From: Kitasatospora sp. NBC_00374
GTDB lineage: Bacteria > Actinomycetota > Actinomycetes > Streptomycetales > Streptomycetaceae
Length of the DNA: 64,000 nt
Assembly (NCBI RefSeq): GCF_041434935.1
Contig: NZ_CP107964.1
Span: forward strand, 2,852,001 to 2,916,000
Direction: 5' to 3'
The notes below the pieces were generated by a model that did not search any database, had not been told where the DNA came from, and worked only from the letters and a program-made list of their open reading frames with translations. Positions 7,832 to 16,072 of the stretch are shown one piece after another. Each line of letters opens with the position of its first letter. Within the stretch, counting starts at the first letter, position 1. The position numbers and the translations under genes were made by a program.

Positions 7832-9121
7832 TCAGCGGGGTGTCGTCGGGCGGTACGAGGGGAGAACGGCGAGCACCACCTGGTCGGTGACCTGCCGCAA
7901 CTGCTGCAGCAGGGCCCGCTCGCCCCGGTGCAGGGCGGGGGTGTCGGCCGGGTCGTCCACCACCAGGACCACGCTGTCGAAGCGGCGGGAGACGTCGTCG
8001 CCGGGGGCGACGTTGTAGGCGTAGCGCTCACCCGGCCCGTCGGCCGGGTCGTCGTGGGAGGCGAAGGCCAGCCGGGTCCGGATGGCGTACCCGGCGTCGT
8101 CCACGGCCAGCACCGGGGAGCGGGTCGTGGTGGAGAACCGGACCCGCTGCTCGCCGAGCACCCCGGCCAGGGCGCCGGCGAGGCGCAGCGGCGCGTACAT
8201 CAGCTCCTCGAAACCGAGGACGAGCACCCGCTCGCCGGTGATCCGGGTGGCGAGGGCGGCCGCGAGGCCGGGCAGGAGCTGCTCCAGCCGGGCCCGGTGC
8301 CCGGGGGTGAAGCCGTGCCGGCCGCCGTCCGGGAGGTCGGCGGGCCAGGCCAGTTCGACCCGCTCCACGGGGGCGGGCCCGCCCCCGGGCAGGGGGGCCT
8401 CGGGGCCGGCGGCCTCGATCAGGGCCTGGGCGCGGGTCAGCACGTCGGGCGGCAGCAGGACGCCGCCGTCGGCGGTGGCCACCAGGTCGAGCCGGGCGCC
8501 GAGTTCGGCGGCCGCCTCGGTCAGGCGTGCGCGGTCGTCGGCGGTGCGCAGGTCGACCAGGGCGACCACGACGTAGTGGTCGCGCGGGTGGGTGGCGTGC
8601 AGGGCGCGGACGGTGTTGAGCACGGTGGTGCCGGTGGAGAACTCGTCGTCGACCAGGACCAGCGGCCCGTCGCCGGCCAGCAGCCGAGGGTCCTCCGGCA
8701 GCAGCAGGTGGGAGGTGGCGTGCGAGTGCTCCTCCTCGAAGCCGCCCACCGGGTCCACCCCGGCCACGGGCCGCCGGGTGGAGTGCAGGTAGGGGGCGTC
8801 CAGGCCGTCGGCGACGCTGTGGCCGAGCGCGGTGGCGGTCTCGGCGTAGCCGAGCACCACGGACCGGGCGGCGGCGTCGGGGCCGAGCAGTTCACGGACC
8901 CGGCGGCCGAGTTCCAGGCCTGCGCCGTGCACCACCGACGGGAGCTGCGGGACGTGCTTGCCGAGCACCCCGGAGACCAGCAGGTGGGCCCGCCGCGGGT
9001 TGCGCCGCAGCGCGAGCCCGATCAGACCGGGCAGCTCGGGCGAGCCGGTGAGCCGCAGGTCGAGCCGGTCGGTGACCCACTGGCCGGTCCAGGGCGCCGG
9101 TCCGGCGTGCTGTGCTGTCAA
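7832..9121 (-). CDS. phosphoribosyltransferase-TRSP domain protein (Ter cluster)
   Basis: A cytoplasmic protein of about 429 residues. The N-terminal half is an orotate-type phosphoribosyltransferase with the PRPP-binding motif LVLVDDEFSTGTT. The C-terminal half is a TRSP domain, containing ERVLVLGFEELMYAPL. It would attach or remove a ribose-phosphate group in the proposed nucleoside-like product of Ter clusters. I place the start at TTG 9121 because similar proteins begin just before W(T/S)GxWVxDRL. An in-frame GTG at 9256 overlaps the aldolase stop and would add 45 low-complexity residues. It lies second in a four-gene minus-strand operon. Confidence 0.82.
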   Translation of the reverse strand: MTAQHAGPAPWTGQWVTDRLDLRLTGSPELPGLIGLALRRNPRRAHLLVSGVLGKHVPQLPSVVHGAGLELGRRVRELLGPDAAARSVVLGYAETATALGHSVADGLDAPYLHSTRRPVAGVDPVGGFEEEHSHATSHLLLPEDPRLLAGDGPLVLVDDEFSTGTTVLNTVRALHATHPRDHYVVVALVDLRTADDRARLTEAAAELGARLDLVATADGGVLLPPDVLTRAQALIEAAGPEAPLPGGGPAPVERVELAWPADLPDGGRHGFTPGHRARLEQLLPGLAAALATRITGERVLVLGFEELMYAPLRLAGALAGVLGEQRVRFSTTTRSPVLAVDDAGYAIRTRLAFASHDDPADGPGERYAYNVAPGDDVSRRFDSVVLVVDDPADTPALHRGERALLQQLRQVTDQVVLAVLPSYRPTTPR

Positions 9122-9246
9122 GACTCCTGCTTTCGGTGGTGCGGCTCGAACCTGTCGTTCGAACGAGCGTACGGGTTCCGGGGCGCCCGGGCGCCCGGCC
9201 GGGTGTCCCGGGGCGCAGCCGGACGGCCCGGGGCACGGTCCGGCGC

Positions 9247-10419
9247 TCAGGGGCACAGGCAGGCGCCGAGCAGCTCGGCGAAGCTCACCTCCTCGCGGGC
9301 CACGCCGAACACCTCCGCCCGCAGCAGTACCCGCTCGGCCCAGGCCCGGTGCGGCTTGGCCTCGTTCATCTTGTTGGTGTACGCCGAGCGCAGCACCCCG
9401 CCGCCGCCCAGGCTCTGCTGAAGGATGTCCTGGGCGTCCGAGAACTCCTCGTGAGTGACCACGGACAGCGCGTGCACGGCCGGGACGTGGCTGGGGTGGA
9501 TGCAGGTCTTGCCGAGCAGGCCGTTGGCCCGGTCGAGCTCGATCTCACGGATCAGGCCGTCCAGGTCGTGCTCGATGATCTGCTGGCGCAGCCCCTCGGC
9601 GGGCGGGTGGGCCTCGGCGAACGGGGTGCGGCGCAGCTGCGGCTTGAAGATCCGTTCCTGGACCGGGAAGTACTCCCAGACCGGGCCGGTGACCGTGTAG
9701 CCGCTGCCGTCGGCCCGGCCGAGCACGTTCACCACGTCGCCGATCACGCCGGCGACCAGCGCGACGTCGTAGGCGGTCAGGTCGGGGGAGCGGCGCAGCC
9801 CGTACGCGGAGCACAGGTCGGTCACGCCGAGCCGGACGGCCAGGATCCGCTCCCGGTACTTCTCCAGCAGCCGGGCGACACCGAAGAGCGTCTCGCGGCG
9901 GCTCTCCAGGTGGGCCAGCTCGGGGGATTCCAGCACCGGCATGGCGAACAGCCGCCGCCCGCAGGCCTCCTCGGCGTCGGTGAGCGCCTCCAGGAAGGCG
10001 GCGCCGGTGTCCTCGGTGAACTTGGGCACCACGAAGCCGGTCAGCAGGGCGATCGCGGGGCCGAGCCGTTCGACCAGGTCGGTGATCTGTCCGGCGGCGC
10101 GGACCCGGACGAAGAGCAGCGGGAGACGCTGCTGCCCGGTGGCGGCGAGCTCGCCGAGCTGGACCACCAGGTTGGCCTCCGCGGCCGGGACCTCGTGGTC
10201 GGCTATGGCGTCCTCCAGGCACAGCACCATCGAGACCACGCCGCGGGCGGCCTGCTTGCGGATGTCCGCGGCGAGGCTGGCCCGGGTGGCGGGGCTGTAG
10301 AGGGTGGCGCCGAGCGCGGTGGCGAGGACGGCGGCGTCGCTGTCCTGGTCGAAGGCCGCGGGCTCCCGGAGGAAGAGCCGGCTGCGGACGTCCTCCGCGA
10401 GATGACCGAAGTGGCGCAA
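9247..10419 (-). CDS. HpcH/HpaI aldolase (CitE-like) of the Ter module
   Basis: A 390-residue enzyme of the HpcH/HpaI aldolase-citrate lyase beta family, a metal-dependent C-C lyase or synthase acting on acyl-CoA or oxoacid substrates. Signs are MVLCLEDAIADHEV, FVVPKFTEDTG, the MPVLESPELAH strand and the C-terminal LGKTCIHPSHV. The start TTG 10419 follows GGGGAGGG, while upstream in-frame sequence is not protein-like. It is the first gene of the minus-strand operon aldolase-phosphoribosyltransferase-StiP-HAD and faces the plus-strand TerD gene across a 336-bp divergent region. The substrate in Ter systems is unknown. Confidence 0.87.
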   Translation of the reverse strand: MRHFGHLAEDVRSRLFLREPAAFDQDSDAAVLATALGATLYSPATRASLAADIRKQAARGVVSMVLCLEDAIADHEVPAAEANLVVQLGELAATGQQRLPLLFVRVRAAGQITDLVERLGPAIALLTGFVVPKFTEDTGAAFLEALTDAEEACGRRLFAMPVLESPELAHLESRRETLFGVARLLEKYRERILAVRLGVTDLCSAYGLRRSPDLTAYDVALVAGVIGDVVNVLGRADGSGYTVTGPVWEYFPVQERIFKPQLRRTPFAEAHPPAEGLRQQIIEHDLDGLIREIELDRANGLLGKTCIHPSHVPAVHALSVVTHEEFSDAQDILQQSLGGGGVLRSAYTNKMNEAKPHRAWAERVLLRAEVFGVAREEVSFAELLGACLCP

Positions 10420-10755
10420 AGTGCCCTCCCCTGGGATTGATTGCGGCCCGCCGGTGGGCGGGGTGGCCGGCGCCTCACCAGTGGGACGGATGAGCCGGAC
10501 GAATGGTTCGCCCGGTTTCCACCGCAGCCCGTGATCGGCACGCGCCCGCGCGGGGGCGTTTCGGGGAGGGGTGGGAGGCCGGGGCCGTTGGGCGCCATGG
10601 TACGGACAGATTCGGCCACGCGGAGCCGTGAAACATCGAATTCTCGGAAGGTTGCCATCCGCTTCACACAACACGCGCCCGGCGGCCCCCCGGCACGGCC
10701 CCGCCGGGGGAGGCGCATTGTCCGAACCGGTCGCGAACAGGCAGGATGGTGCGCT
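10420..10755. promoter_or_regulatory. divergent promoter region between aldolase and TerD genes
   Basis: This 336-bp gap separates the minus-strand biosynthetic operon from the plus-strand TerD gene. A leaderless promoter for the TerD gene is visible at its right end (listed separately). I see no clear -35/-10 pair for the minus-strand operon and no coding sequence. Confidence 0.5.
10718..10747 (+). promoter_or_regulatory. promoter of the Pro-rich-tail TerD gene (leaderless)
   Basis: TTGTCC at 10718-10723 and CAGGAT at 10742-10747 are separated by 18 bp and lie 8 nt before the ATG at 10756. No Shine-Dalgarno is present, so the mRNA probably starts at the ATG. Confidence 0.55.
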
Positions 10756-11715
10756 ATGACGCATGTGATGGCGAAGGGCGCCAACATCCCGCTGACAGCC
10801 GCCGCGGTCCGCGCCGTGCTGCGCTGGACCGGTTCGCCCGGTTCGCCCGACGTGGACGCCTCCGCGCTGCTGGTCGGCGCCGGCGGCAAGGTCCGGTCGG
10901 ACGCGGACTTCGTCTTCTACAACCAGCCCCGGCACCCGTCCGGCCTGGTGCGTCACCTGCCGAAGCAGGGGTCCGACTCCGGTTCCGAGGTCTGGGACGC
11001 CGTCGAGGTGGATCTCGCCAAGCTGCCGCCCGAGGTCGACCGGGTGGTGCTGGCGGGCTCCGCGGAGGGCGGGGCGTTCCCGGCCGTGGCCGGACTGCGG
11101 GTGCTGCTGTACGACGCCGGGGCGGGCGAGCCGTCCGATCCGCTGGCCGAGTTCACCGTGGCCGACACCGGCGAGGTGACCGCCCTGGTGGCGGCCGAGC
11201 TGTACCGGCGCGACGGCGGCTGGAAGTTCCGCGCGGTCGGCCAGGGCTACGCGTCCGGCCTGAGCGGCCTCGCCACCGACTACGGCATCGCGGTCGAGGA
11301 CGAGAGCGCGGACGGCGCGGCGGGCCCCGACTCGACCGGCGGCGCCCAGCTGCAGCGTCTCCCGGAGGACCGGCACCCGGACCACCCGTCCGAGGAGCCC
11401 GACACCTACACGCTGGCCCCGGCCACCCCCGCGGCCCCGCTCACCCCGCCGCCCCTGCCGAGCAACCCGCCGGCCGCCCCGCCGCCGCCGAGCACCCCGC
11501 CGACCGGCTACGGCTACCCGCCGCCCCACCAGCAGCCCCAGCAGCAGCCCCAGCCGACCGGCTACGCCGGGTACGGCTTCCCGCCCCAGCACCAGCCCAC
11601 CGGGTACGGCTACCCGCAGCAGCAGCCGGTCGCGCCTCCGCAGCCGGCCCAGCAGCGGCAGCCGCAGGGCACCTTCGCGCTGCCGCCGCAGGGCCCGCAG
11701 TTCCAGCCCCGCTGA
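10756..11715 (+). CDS. TerD-domain protein with Pro/Gln-rich C-terminal tail
   Basis: A 319-residue TerD/stress-protein-family product. The N-terminal ~190 residues carry the TerD pattern: MAKGANIPLT at the start, VDASALLVG, VRSDADFVFYN, and the closing [23 protein letters not shown]. The calcium-binding aspartate cluster typical of classical TerD is degenerate: the normal GDNLTGxGxGDDE stretch is replaced by PKQGSDSGSEVWD. A 100-residue tail of Pro, Gln, Tyr and Gly (repeated PTGYGYP units) follows and is probably disordered, perhaps for multivalent interactions. Translation appears leaderless. The divergent neighbour is the Ter biosynthetic operon. Confidence 0.88.
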   Translation: MTHVMAKGANIPLTAAAVRAVLRWTGSPGSPDVDASALLVGAGGKVRSDADFVFYNQPRHPSGLVRHLPKQGSDSGSEVWDAVEVDLAKLPPEVDRVVLAGSAEGGAFPAVAGLRVLLYDAGAGEPSDPLAEFTVADTGEVTALVAAELYRRDGGWKFRAVGQGYASGLSGLATDYGIAVEDESADGAAGPDSTGGAQLQRLPEDRHPDHPSEEPDTYTLAPATPAAPLTPPPLPSNPPAAPPPPSTPPTGYGYPPPHQQPQQQPQPTGYAGYGFPPQHQPTGYGYPQQQPVAPPQPAQQRQPQGTFALPPQGPQFQPR

Positions 11716-11749
11716 CCGGCCGGGCCCGGGCCGGTCGGGCGCCGGCCGT

Positions 11750-12496
11750 TCAGGCCGTGCCGGGCGCGGTGGGGCCGGCCTTGTAGCCCCGCTGCCACTG
11801 CATGCCGAAGCCGTACAGCCGGTCCAGGTCGGACTGGAACCCGTGCACGTAGCGCACCTCCCGGCGGACGGTGAGCTGGCCGTCCCCGGAGTTCTCGATC
11901 AGTACCACCGCGCAGGAACGGGCCGCGGGGGCCCGCTCGTCCAGCTTGATCTCCAGCCGGGGGCCGCTCTGCGGGACGATGGTCACCGTGGCGTGCGTGC
12001 GGTCGAAGGCCGGGGTGTCGTCGTAGATGTAGACGAAGATCAGTAAGCGCTTGAACTGGTCCTTCTTCTCCAGGTTGATGTACATCGTCTCGCCCGAGGG
12101 CGCACCGTAGACGTCGTCGCCGCTCAGCTTGATGTACGGCGGCCGGTTCAGGTCGCCGAACAGCTGGCCGAGCGGCTGGACCACCCCCCGGGTGCCGTCG
12201 GTCAGTTCGTACAGGCAGGCCAGGTCGAGGTCGACGTTGAGCTGCGGGCGGTTGAAGGAGTCCGGCGCCAGGGGCCGCAGGATGCGCGGGTCGAAGAGCC
12301 GGCGCAGCGAGGAGCCGCCGGCCGGGCCGTCGGCCGTGCGGGCCGCCCAGTGCAGGTTGACGTAGAGGTAGCCGGTGGTGGCCGCCGAGCCGGTGATCGC
12401 GTGCTGCGGGCGGGCCTTGGTCAAGGTGATCTTGAACTGCCCCCCGGCGTCCACGCTGTTGCGTTCGCCCTTCAGGAACTCCCACACCGAGACCAT
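11750..12496 (-). CDS. TerA-like stress protein
   Basis: A 248-residue protein of the TerD superfamily most like TerA. It shows WEFLKGERNSVDAGGQFKITL at the N-terminus, a central VDLDLACLYEL strand pair corresponding to the FDLDASALL motif of TerD, GDDVYGAPSGETMYINL, and the terminal HGFQSDLDRLYGFGMQWQ. TerA proteins accompany TerD in tellurite/phage/colicin resistance loci and probably bind metal or membrane partners. The ATG at 12496 has GGAGG six bases upstream, and a near-consensus promoter lies about 90 bp upstream. It converges on the TerD gene with 34 bp between them. Confidence 0.8.
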   Translation of the reverse strand: MVSVWEFLKGERNSVDAGGQFKITLTKARPQHAITGSAATTGYLYVNLHWAARTADGPAGGSSLRRLFDPRILRPLAPDSFNRPQLNVDLDLACLYELTDGTRGVVQPLGQLFGDLNRPPYIKLSGDDVYGAPSGETMYINLEKKDQFKRLLIFVYIYDDTPAFDRTHATVTIVPQSGPRLEIKLDERAPAARSCAVVLIENSGDGQLTVRREVRYVHGFQSDLDRLYGFGMQWQRGYKAGPTAPGTA

Positions 12497-12844
12497 TGCG
12501 TCCTCCCCCAGAGCCAGTCAGATCCGACCGGGCCCATGATCCCGCAGCCGGCCCTTCCGTCGTGCCCGTACCGGGCAGTCAGAGCCATACCCAATCCGGG
12601 TGGCTGAGTCAACGTCAGCGCACCGGGAAGTCCTTGGTGGCAGAAGGATCCCCGCTCCCGTAACATGCCGCTCCCTCGGACGCGATATCGTCTAGCCGCA
12701 CAGGTGTCCCGTTCGCCTTGTCCCCCGGCGTCCGCGACGGGCCGTCAGACCCGCCCCCTGCGGCGGGATCCGACCGGCACCCCCCGCCTGTGCCCGACCG
12801 CGAAGATCTCTCCTGCCCTGCGGAAAGCCGAGGCCCTCCCCGCG
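12497..12844. other. 348-bp divergent intergenic region
   Basis: This gap separates the TerA-like gene (minus) from the DUF2637 gene (plus). It contains the TerA promoter at 12584-12612. I see no clear promoter for the DUF2637 gene and no coding sequence. Confidence 0.5.
12584..12612 (-). promoter_or_regulatory. promoter of the TerA-like gene
   Basis: On the minus strand TTGACT and TATGGC are separated by exactly 17 bp, a good housekeeping-sigma (HrdB-type) promoter. The predicted start leaves a 5' leader of about 80 nt before the ATG at 12496. Confidence 0.6.
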
Positions 12845-13963
12845 ATGAACCTCTCCTCCATACAGCTGGTCTGGGCCGTCGTTGGCGCCGCAGCCCTGCT
12901 GTTCACCGCCATCCTGGTGGCCTTCCTGCGCTTCAAGAACAACGGCGCCGACGAGAACACCGACTCCTGGGAGCGCAGCGAGGAGCGCCGCCGCCGCAAG
13001 GAGGCGATCTACGGCGGTGCCTCCTACGTGCTGCTGTTCTGCTGCGCCGGTGTGGCGGCCGCGCTCTCCTTCCACGGCCTGGTCGGCTTCGGTCAGCAGA
13101 ACCTGAACCTGTCCGGCGGCTGGGAGTACCTGGTGCCGTTCGGCCTCGACGGCGCGGCGATGTTCTGCTCGGTGCTCGCGGTCCGCGAGGCCAGCCACGG
13201 TGACGCCGCGCTCGGCTCCCGGCTGCTGGTCTGGCTGTTCGCGGTCGCCTCGGCCTGGTTCAACTGGGTGCACGCCCCGCGCGGCGGGATGCACGACGGC
13301 GCCCCGCAGTTCTTCGCCGGCATGTCGATCTCCGCGGCCGTGCTCTTCGACCGGGCGCTCAAGCAGACCCGCCGGGCCGCGCTGCGCGAGCAGGGCCTGA
13401 TCCCGCGTCCGCTGCCGCAGATCCGGATCGTGCGCTGGCTGCGCGCGCCGCGCGAGACGTACGCGGCCTGGTCGCTGATGCTGCTGGAGAACGTCCGCAG
13501 CCTGGACGAGGCGGTCGACGAGGTGCGCGAGGAGCGCCAGGCCAAGCTGGACGCCAAGGCGCGTGCCCGCAGCGCCGACCGCCGCGAGCGGGCCGAGCTG
13601 AAGGCGATCGCCCGCCAGGGCGGCATGCTGGCCAGGGCCCGCGGCGGCCGCCAGGTGCCGGCGCTGACCGCCGGCGGCGACGGACAGCCCGCTTCGGAGC
13701 CTGCCCTAGCCGAGGGAGCCGTCGACCCCAGCGGCCCCTCCGCGCTGGAGCCCGCCGCCCTCTCGGCCGGCCGCCGCCCGGTGGCCGCGGTCGGCTCCGC
13801 CTCGTCCTCGGTGCTCGGGGACAACCCGTACTCCTCGGACTCCTACCTGGGCTCGTCCTCGTACGGTTCGATCGACCTGACGGCCGACGACGACACCCTG
13901 GCGATGCCCAAGCTGGACTCGCTGGAGCGCAAGCTCCGGGCCATCGAGAAGCAGCTCGGCTGA
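12845..13963 (+). CDS. DUF2637 membrane protein
   Basis: A 372-residue integral membrane protein of the DUF2637 family (SpdB-like proteins of actinobacteria and their plasmids). Hydrophobic segments at about residues 6-28, 58-80, 94-113, 125-143 and 157-168 indicate four to five transmembrane helices in the N-terminal half. The long cytoplasmic C-terminal half has a charged helix (DEVREERQAKLDAKARARSA), a Ser/Ala-rich linker and a short coiled coil (LDSLERKLRAIEKQLG) at the end. Function is unknown; related Spd proteins are linked to plasmid spread. Here it sits within a chromosomal Ter cluster, followed by a strong terminator. Confidence 0.82.
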   Translation: MNLSSIQLVWAVVGAAALLFTAILVAFLRFKNNGADENTDSWERSEERRRRKEAIYGGASYVLLFCCAGVAAALSFHGLVGFGQQNLNLSGGWEYLVPFGLDGAAMFCSVLAVREASHGDAALGSRLLVWLFAVASAWFNWVHAPRGGMHDGAPQFFAGMSISAAVLFDRALKQTRRAALREQGLIPRPLPQIRIVRWLRAPRETYAAWSLMLLENVRSLDEAVDEVREERQAKLDAKARARSADRRERAELKAIARQGGMLARARGGRQVPALTAGGDGQPASEPALAEGAVDPSGPSALEPAALSAGRRPVAAVGSASSSVLGDNPYSSDSYLGSSSYGSIDLTADDDTLAMPKLDSLERKLRAIEKQLG

Positions 13964-13974
13964 GCTCCCCCGGT

Positions 13975-14019
13975 ATGACGAACGGGCCCCCGCACACCGT
14001 GCGGGGGCCCGTTCGTCAT
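13975..14019. terminator. perfect 21-bp hairpin terminator
   Basis: Two 21-base arms (13975-13995 and 13999-14019) pair perfectly around a 3-base loop. The hairpin lies between the convergent DUF2637 and DUF475 genes, so it probably ends transcription from both directions. Confidence 0.85.
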
Positions 14020-14050
14020 GCCGGCCGAAGGCGGGTCGGCCGAAGGCGGC

Positions 14051-15136
14051 TCAGCCGTCCGAGGAGCTGCCCGCCAGCGCCTGCTCGCGCTTGTTGCGGA
14101 CCATCGAGGAGGCCAGCGCCGCACCGATGAAGGCGACACCGATCAGCCCGGTGACGATCTCCGGGATGTGGTACTCGATGCTCGCCAGCAGGATCAGCGC
14201 CAGCGCGCCGATCGCGTAGTGCGCGCCGTGCTCCAGGTAGACGTAGTCGTCCAGGGTGCCCTTGCGGACCAGGAAGACGGTCAGCGAGCGGATGTACATG
14301 GCGCCGATGCCCAGACCCAGGGTGATCATGAAGATGTCCTGGGAGATGGCGAAGGCACCGACCACGCCGTCGAAGGAGAACGACGCGTCCAGAACCTCCA
14401 GGTACAGGAAGAGGAAGAACGCGGCCTTGCCGCCGACCTGCACGATCGACTTGCCGGTCTTCTCGGCCTCCTCCTCGGCCTCCTCCTGCTCCTCGAGCCC
14501 GGACTCGAAGACCCCGGACAGGCCGTTCACCGCGAGGTAGGTGGCCAGGCCCATCAGGCCGGCCAGCAGCACGGTCTCGGCGTGCTCGGCGGCGAACAGC
14601 CGCGAGGAGACGGCCAGCACCACGAGGGCGATCACCGAGGAGAGGGCGTCCAGCTTGCCGATCTTCTCCAGCGGCTTCTCCAGCCAGCGCAGCCAGTTGA
14701 AGTCCTTCTCCTCGAAGATGAAGTCGAGGAAGATCATCAGCAGGAAGATGCCACCGAAGGCGGCGATCGCCGGGTTGGCGGCCTCCAGGTACTGCGCGTA
14801 GGTGAGCCCCTCGTAGGTCTTGCTGGAGTCCAGCGCCAGCTCGATGACCGTACCGGGGCTGAGGTGCGCCGTCAGGCCGACCACCAGCAGCGGGAAGATC
14901 AGCCGCATGCCGAAGACGGCGATCAGCACGCCGACGGTGAGGAAGATCTTCTGCCAGAAGGGGTTCATCCGCTTCAGGACGGTGGCATTGACGACCGCGT
15001 TGTCGAACGAGAGGGAGATCTCGAGGACCGAGAGGATCAGCACCACGCCGAATCCTTCGGCCCCCCAGATCAGGCCGGCTGCGATCAGGCCGGCGATCGT
15101 GATGGCGAAGGACCATCCGAATGTGCGGAGGAACAC
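14051..15136 (-). CDS. DUF475/TerC-like integral membrane protein
   Basis: A 361-residue polytopic membrane protein of the DUF475 family, distantly related to TerC. About nine hydrophobic helices are apparent. The two characteristic membrane motifs are SLSFDNAVVNA (near residue 42) and the related DASFSFDGVVGAFAI in the C-terminal half, each with an in-membrane acidic residue that in TerC-type proteins is linked to metal handling. An acidic loop (EEQEEAEEEAEKTG) separates the halves. It lies directly downstream of two terD genes on the same strand but behind their terminator, so it is probably transcribed separately. Confidence 0.87.
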   Translation of the reverse strand: MFLRTFGWSFAITIAGLIAAGLIWGAEGFGVVLILSVLEISLSFDNAVVNATVLKRMNPFWQKIFLTVGVLIAVFGMRLIFPLLVVGLTAHLSPGTVIELALDSSKTYEGLTYAQYLEAANPAIAAFGGIFLLMIFLDFIFEEKDFNWLRWLEKPLEKIGKLDALSSVIALVVLAVSSRLFAAEHAETVLLAGLMGLATYLAVNGLSGVFESGLEEQEEAEEEAEKTGKSIVQVGGKAAFFLFLYLEVLDASFSFDGVVGAFAISQDIFMITLGLGIGAMYIRSLTVFLVRKGTLDDYVYLEHGAHYAIGALALILLASIEYHIPEIVTGLIGVAFIGAALASSMVRNKREQALAGSSSDG

Positions 15137-15176
15137 TGGAGTCAGTTACCTTTCGAATTCGTTGAGTTCAGGCGGG

Positions 15177-15213
15177 GGCGGGCCGACCGGGACCGACTCC
15201 CGGACGGCCCGCC
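15177..15213 (-). terminator. terminator downstream of the first TerD gene
   Basis: GGCGGGCCG and CCGGGA pair with TCCCGG and CGGCCCGCC around a 5-base loop, with one internal A/A mismatch. It lies 33 bp past the stop of the TerD gene ending at 15246. Confidence 0.65.
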
Positions 15214-15245
15214 CGGCGCCGCAGTACGGTTCCCTGAACCGCGCT

Positions 15246-15821
15246 TTACGATACGTTCACGCCGAAGTCCTGGACGATGCCCCGCAGGCCGGAGGCGTAG
15301 CCCTGGCCGACCGCGCGGAACTTCCACTCGCCCTGGTAGCGGTAGATCTCGCCGAAGATCATGGCGGTCTCGGTGGAGGCGTCCTCGCTCAGGTCGTAGC
15401 GGGCGATCTCCGAGCCGTCCGCCATGTTCACCACGCGGATGTAGGCGTTGGCGACCTGGCCGAAGCTCTGCTGCCGGGTCTCGGCGTCGTAGATCGACAC
15501 CGCGAAGACCACCTTGTCGACCTGGGCCGGGACCAGGTCGAGGTGGACCTGCACGACCTCGTCGTCGCCGTCCCCGTCACCGGTGAGGTTGTCGCCCTGG
15601 TGCTCGACCGAGCCCTCGGGGCTCTTCAGGTTGTTGTAGAAGACGAAGTACTCGTCGCCGAGCACCTTGCCACCGGAGCAGAGCAGTGCACTCGCATCGA
15701 GGTCGAACGACGCCCCGGTGGTCGATCGGGCGTCCCAGCCGAGACCGATCTGCACCTGCGTCAGGTTCGGCGCGGCCTTGGTCAGCGAGACGTTGCCGCC
15801 CTTGGCGAGCGTGACGCTCAT
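15246..15821 (-). CDS. terD: TerD family calcium-binding stress protein (copy 1)
   Basis: A 191-residue canonical TerD protein. It begins [15 protein letters not shown], carries the FDLDASALL strand and the calcium-site motif [13 protein letters not shown], and ends [26 protein letters not shown], all full length. TerD proteins bind calcium and confer resistance to tellurite and other envelope or oxidative stress; the molecular mechanism is not settled. The ATG at 15821 follows GGGAGG. A very similar second copy lies just upstream, and a terminator between them suggests separate transcripts. Gene symbol reflects family membership. Confidence 0.93.
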   Translation of the reverse strand: MSVTLAKGGNVSLTKAAPNLTQVQIGLGWDARSTTGASFDLDASALLCSGGKVLGDEYFVFYNNLKSPEGSVEHQGDNLTGDGDGDDEVVQVHLDLVPAQVDKVVFAVSIYDAETRQQSFGQVANAYIRVVNMADGSEIARYDLSEDASTETAMIFGEIYRYQGEWKFRAVGQGYASGLRGIVQDFGVNVS

Positions 15822-16004
15822 GTACTTCCTCCCTAGTCCCCCCGCTCTTCGGGGCTCCGTGTCCGCGGGGTACAGCCCTGCCGCCGCACGTCGGTGCGGG
15901 CGGCGCACCCCAAAGGTCTACGCCCACCGCGGCCCGCGCAGTGCTGCACTCCCGCCTGAACTTCCTGAACTCCCCCGGCCCGACGGCGCGCCGGGGCAGC
16001 ACAC

Positions 16005-16041
16005 GGGGCCGGCGGGAGCGCTGATCGCTCCCGCCGGCCCC
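16005..16041 (-). terminator. terminator between the two TerD genes
   Basis: Perfect 16-bp arms (16005-16020 and 16026-16041) around a 5-base loop, 32 bp beyond the stop of the upstream TerD gene. This indicates that the two paralogues have separate transcripts. Confidence 0.8.
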
Positions 16042-16072
16042 GGCCGTGCAGCTTAGCCAACCGCCACCGCGG

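Noticed and set aside
10420..11592. Extension of the CitE-like aldolase to 781 residues
   Set aside because: The extra 391 residues are antisense to the TerD gene and its promoter region; homologous length and the GGGGAGGG site support TTG 10419.
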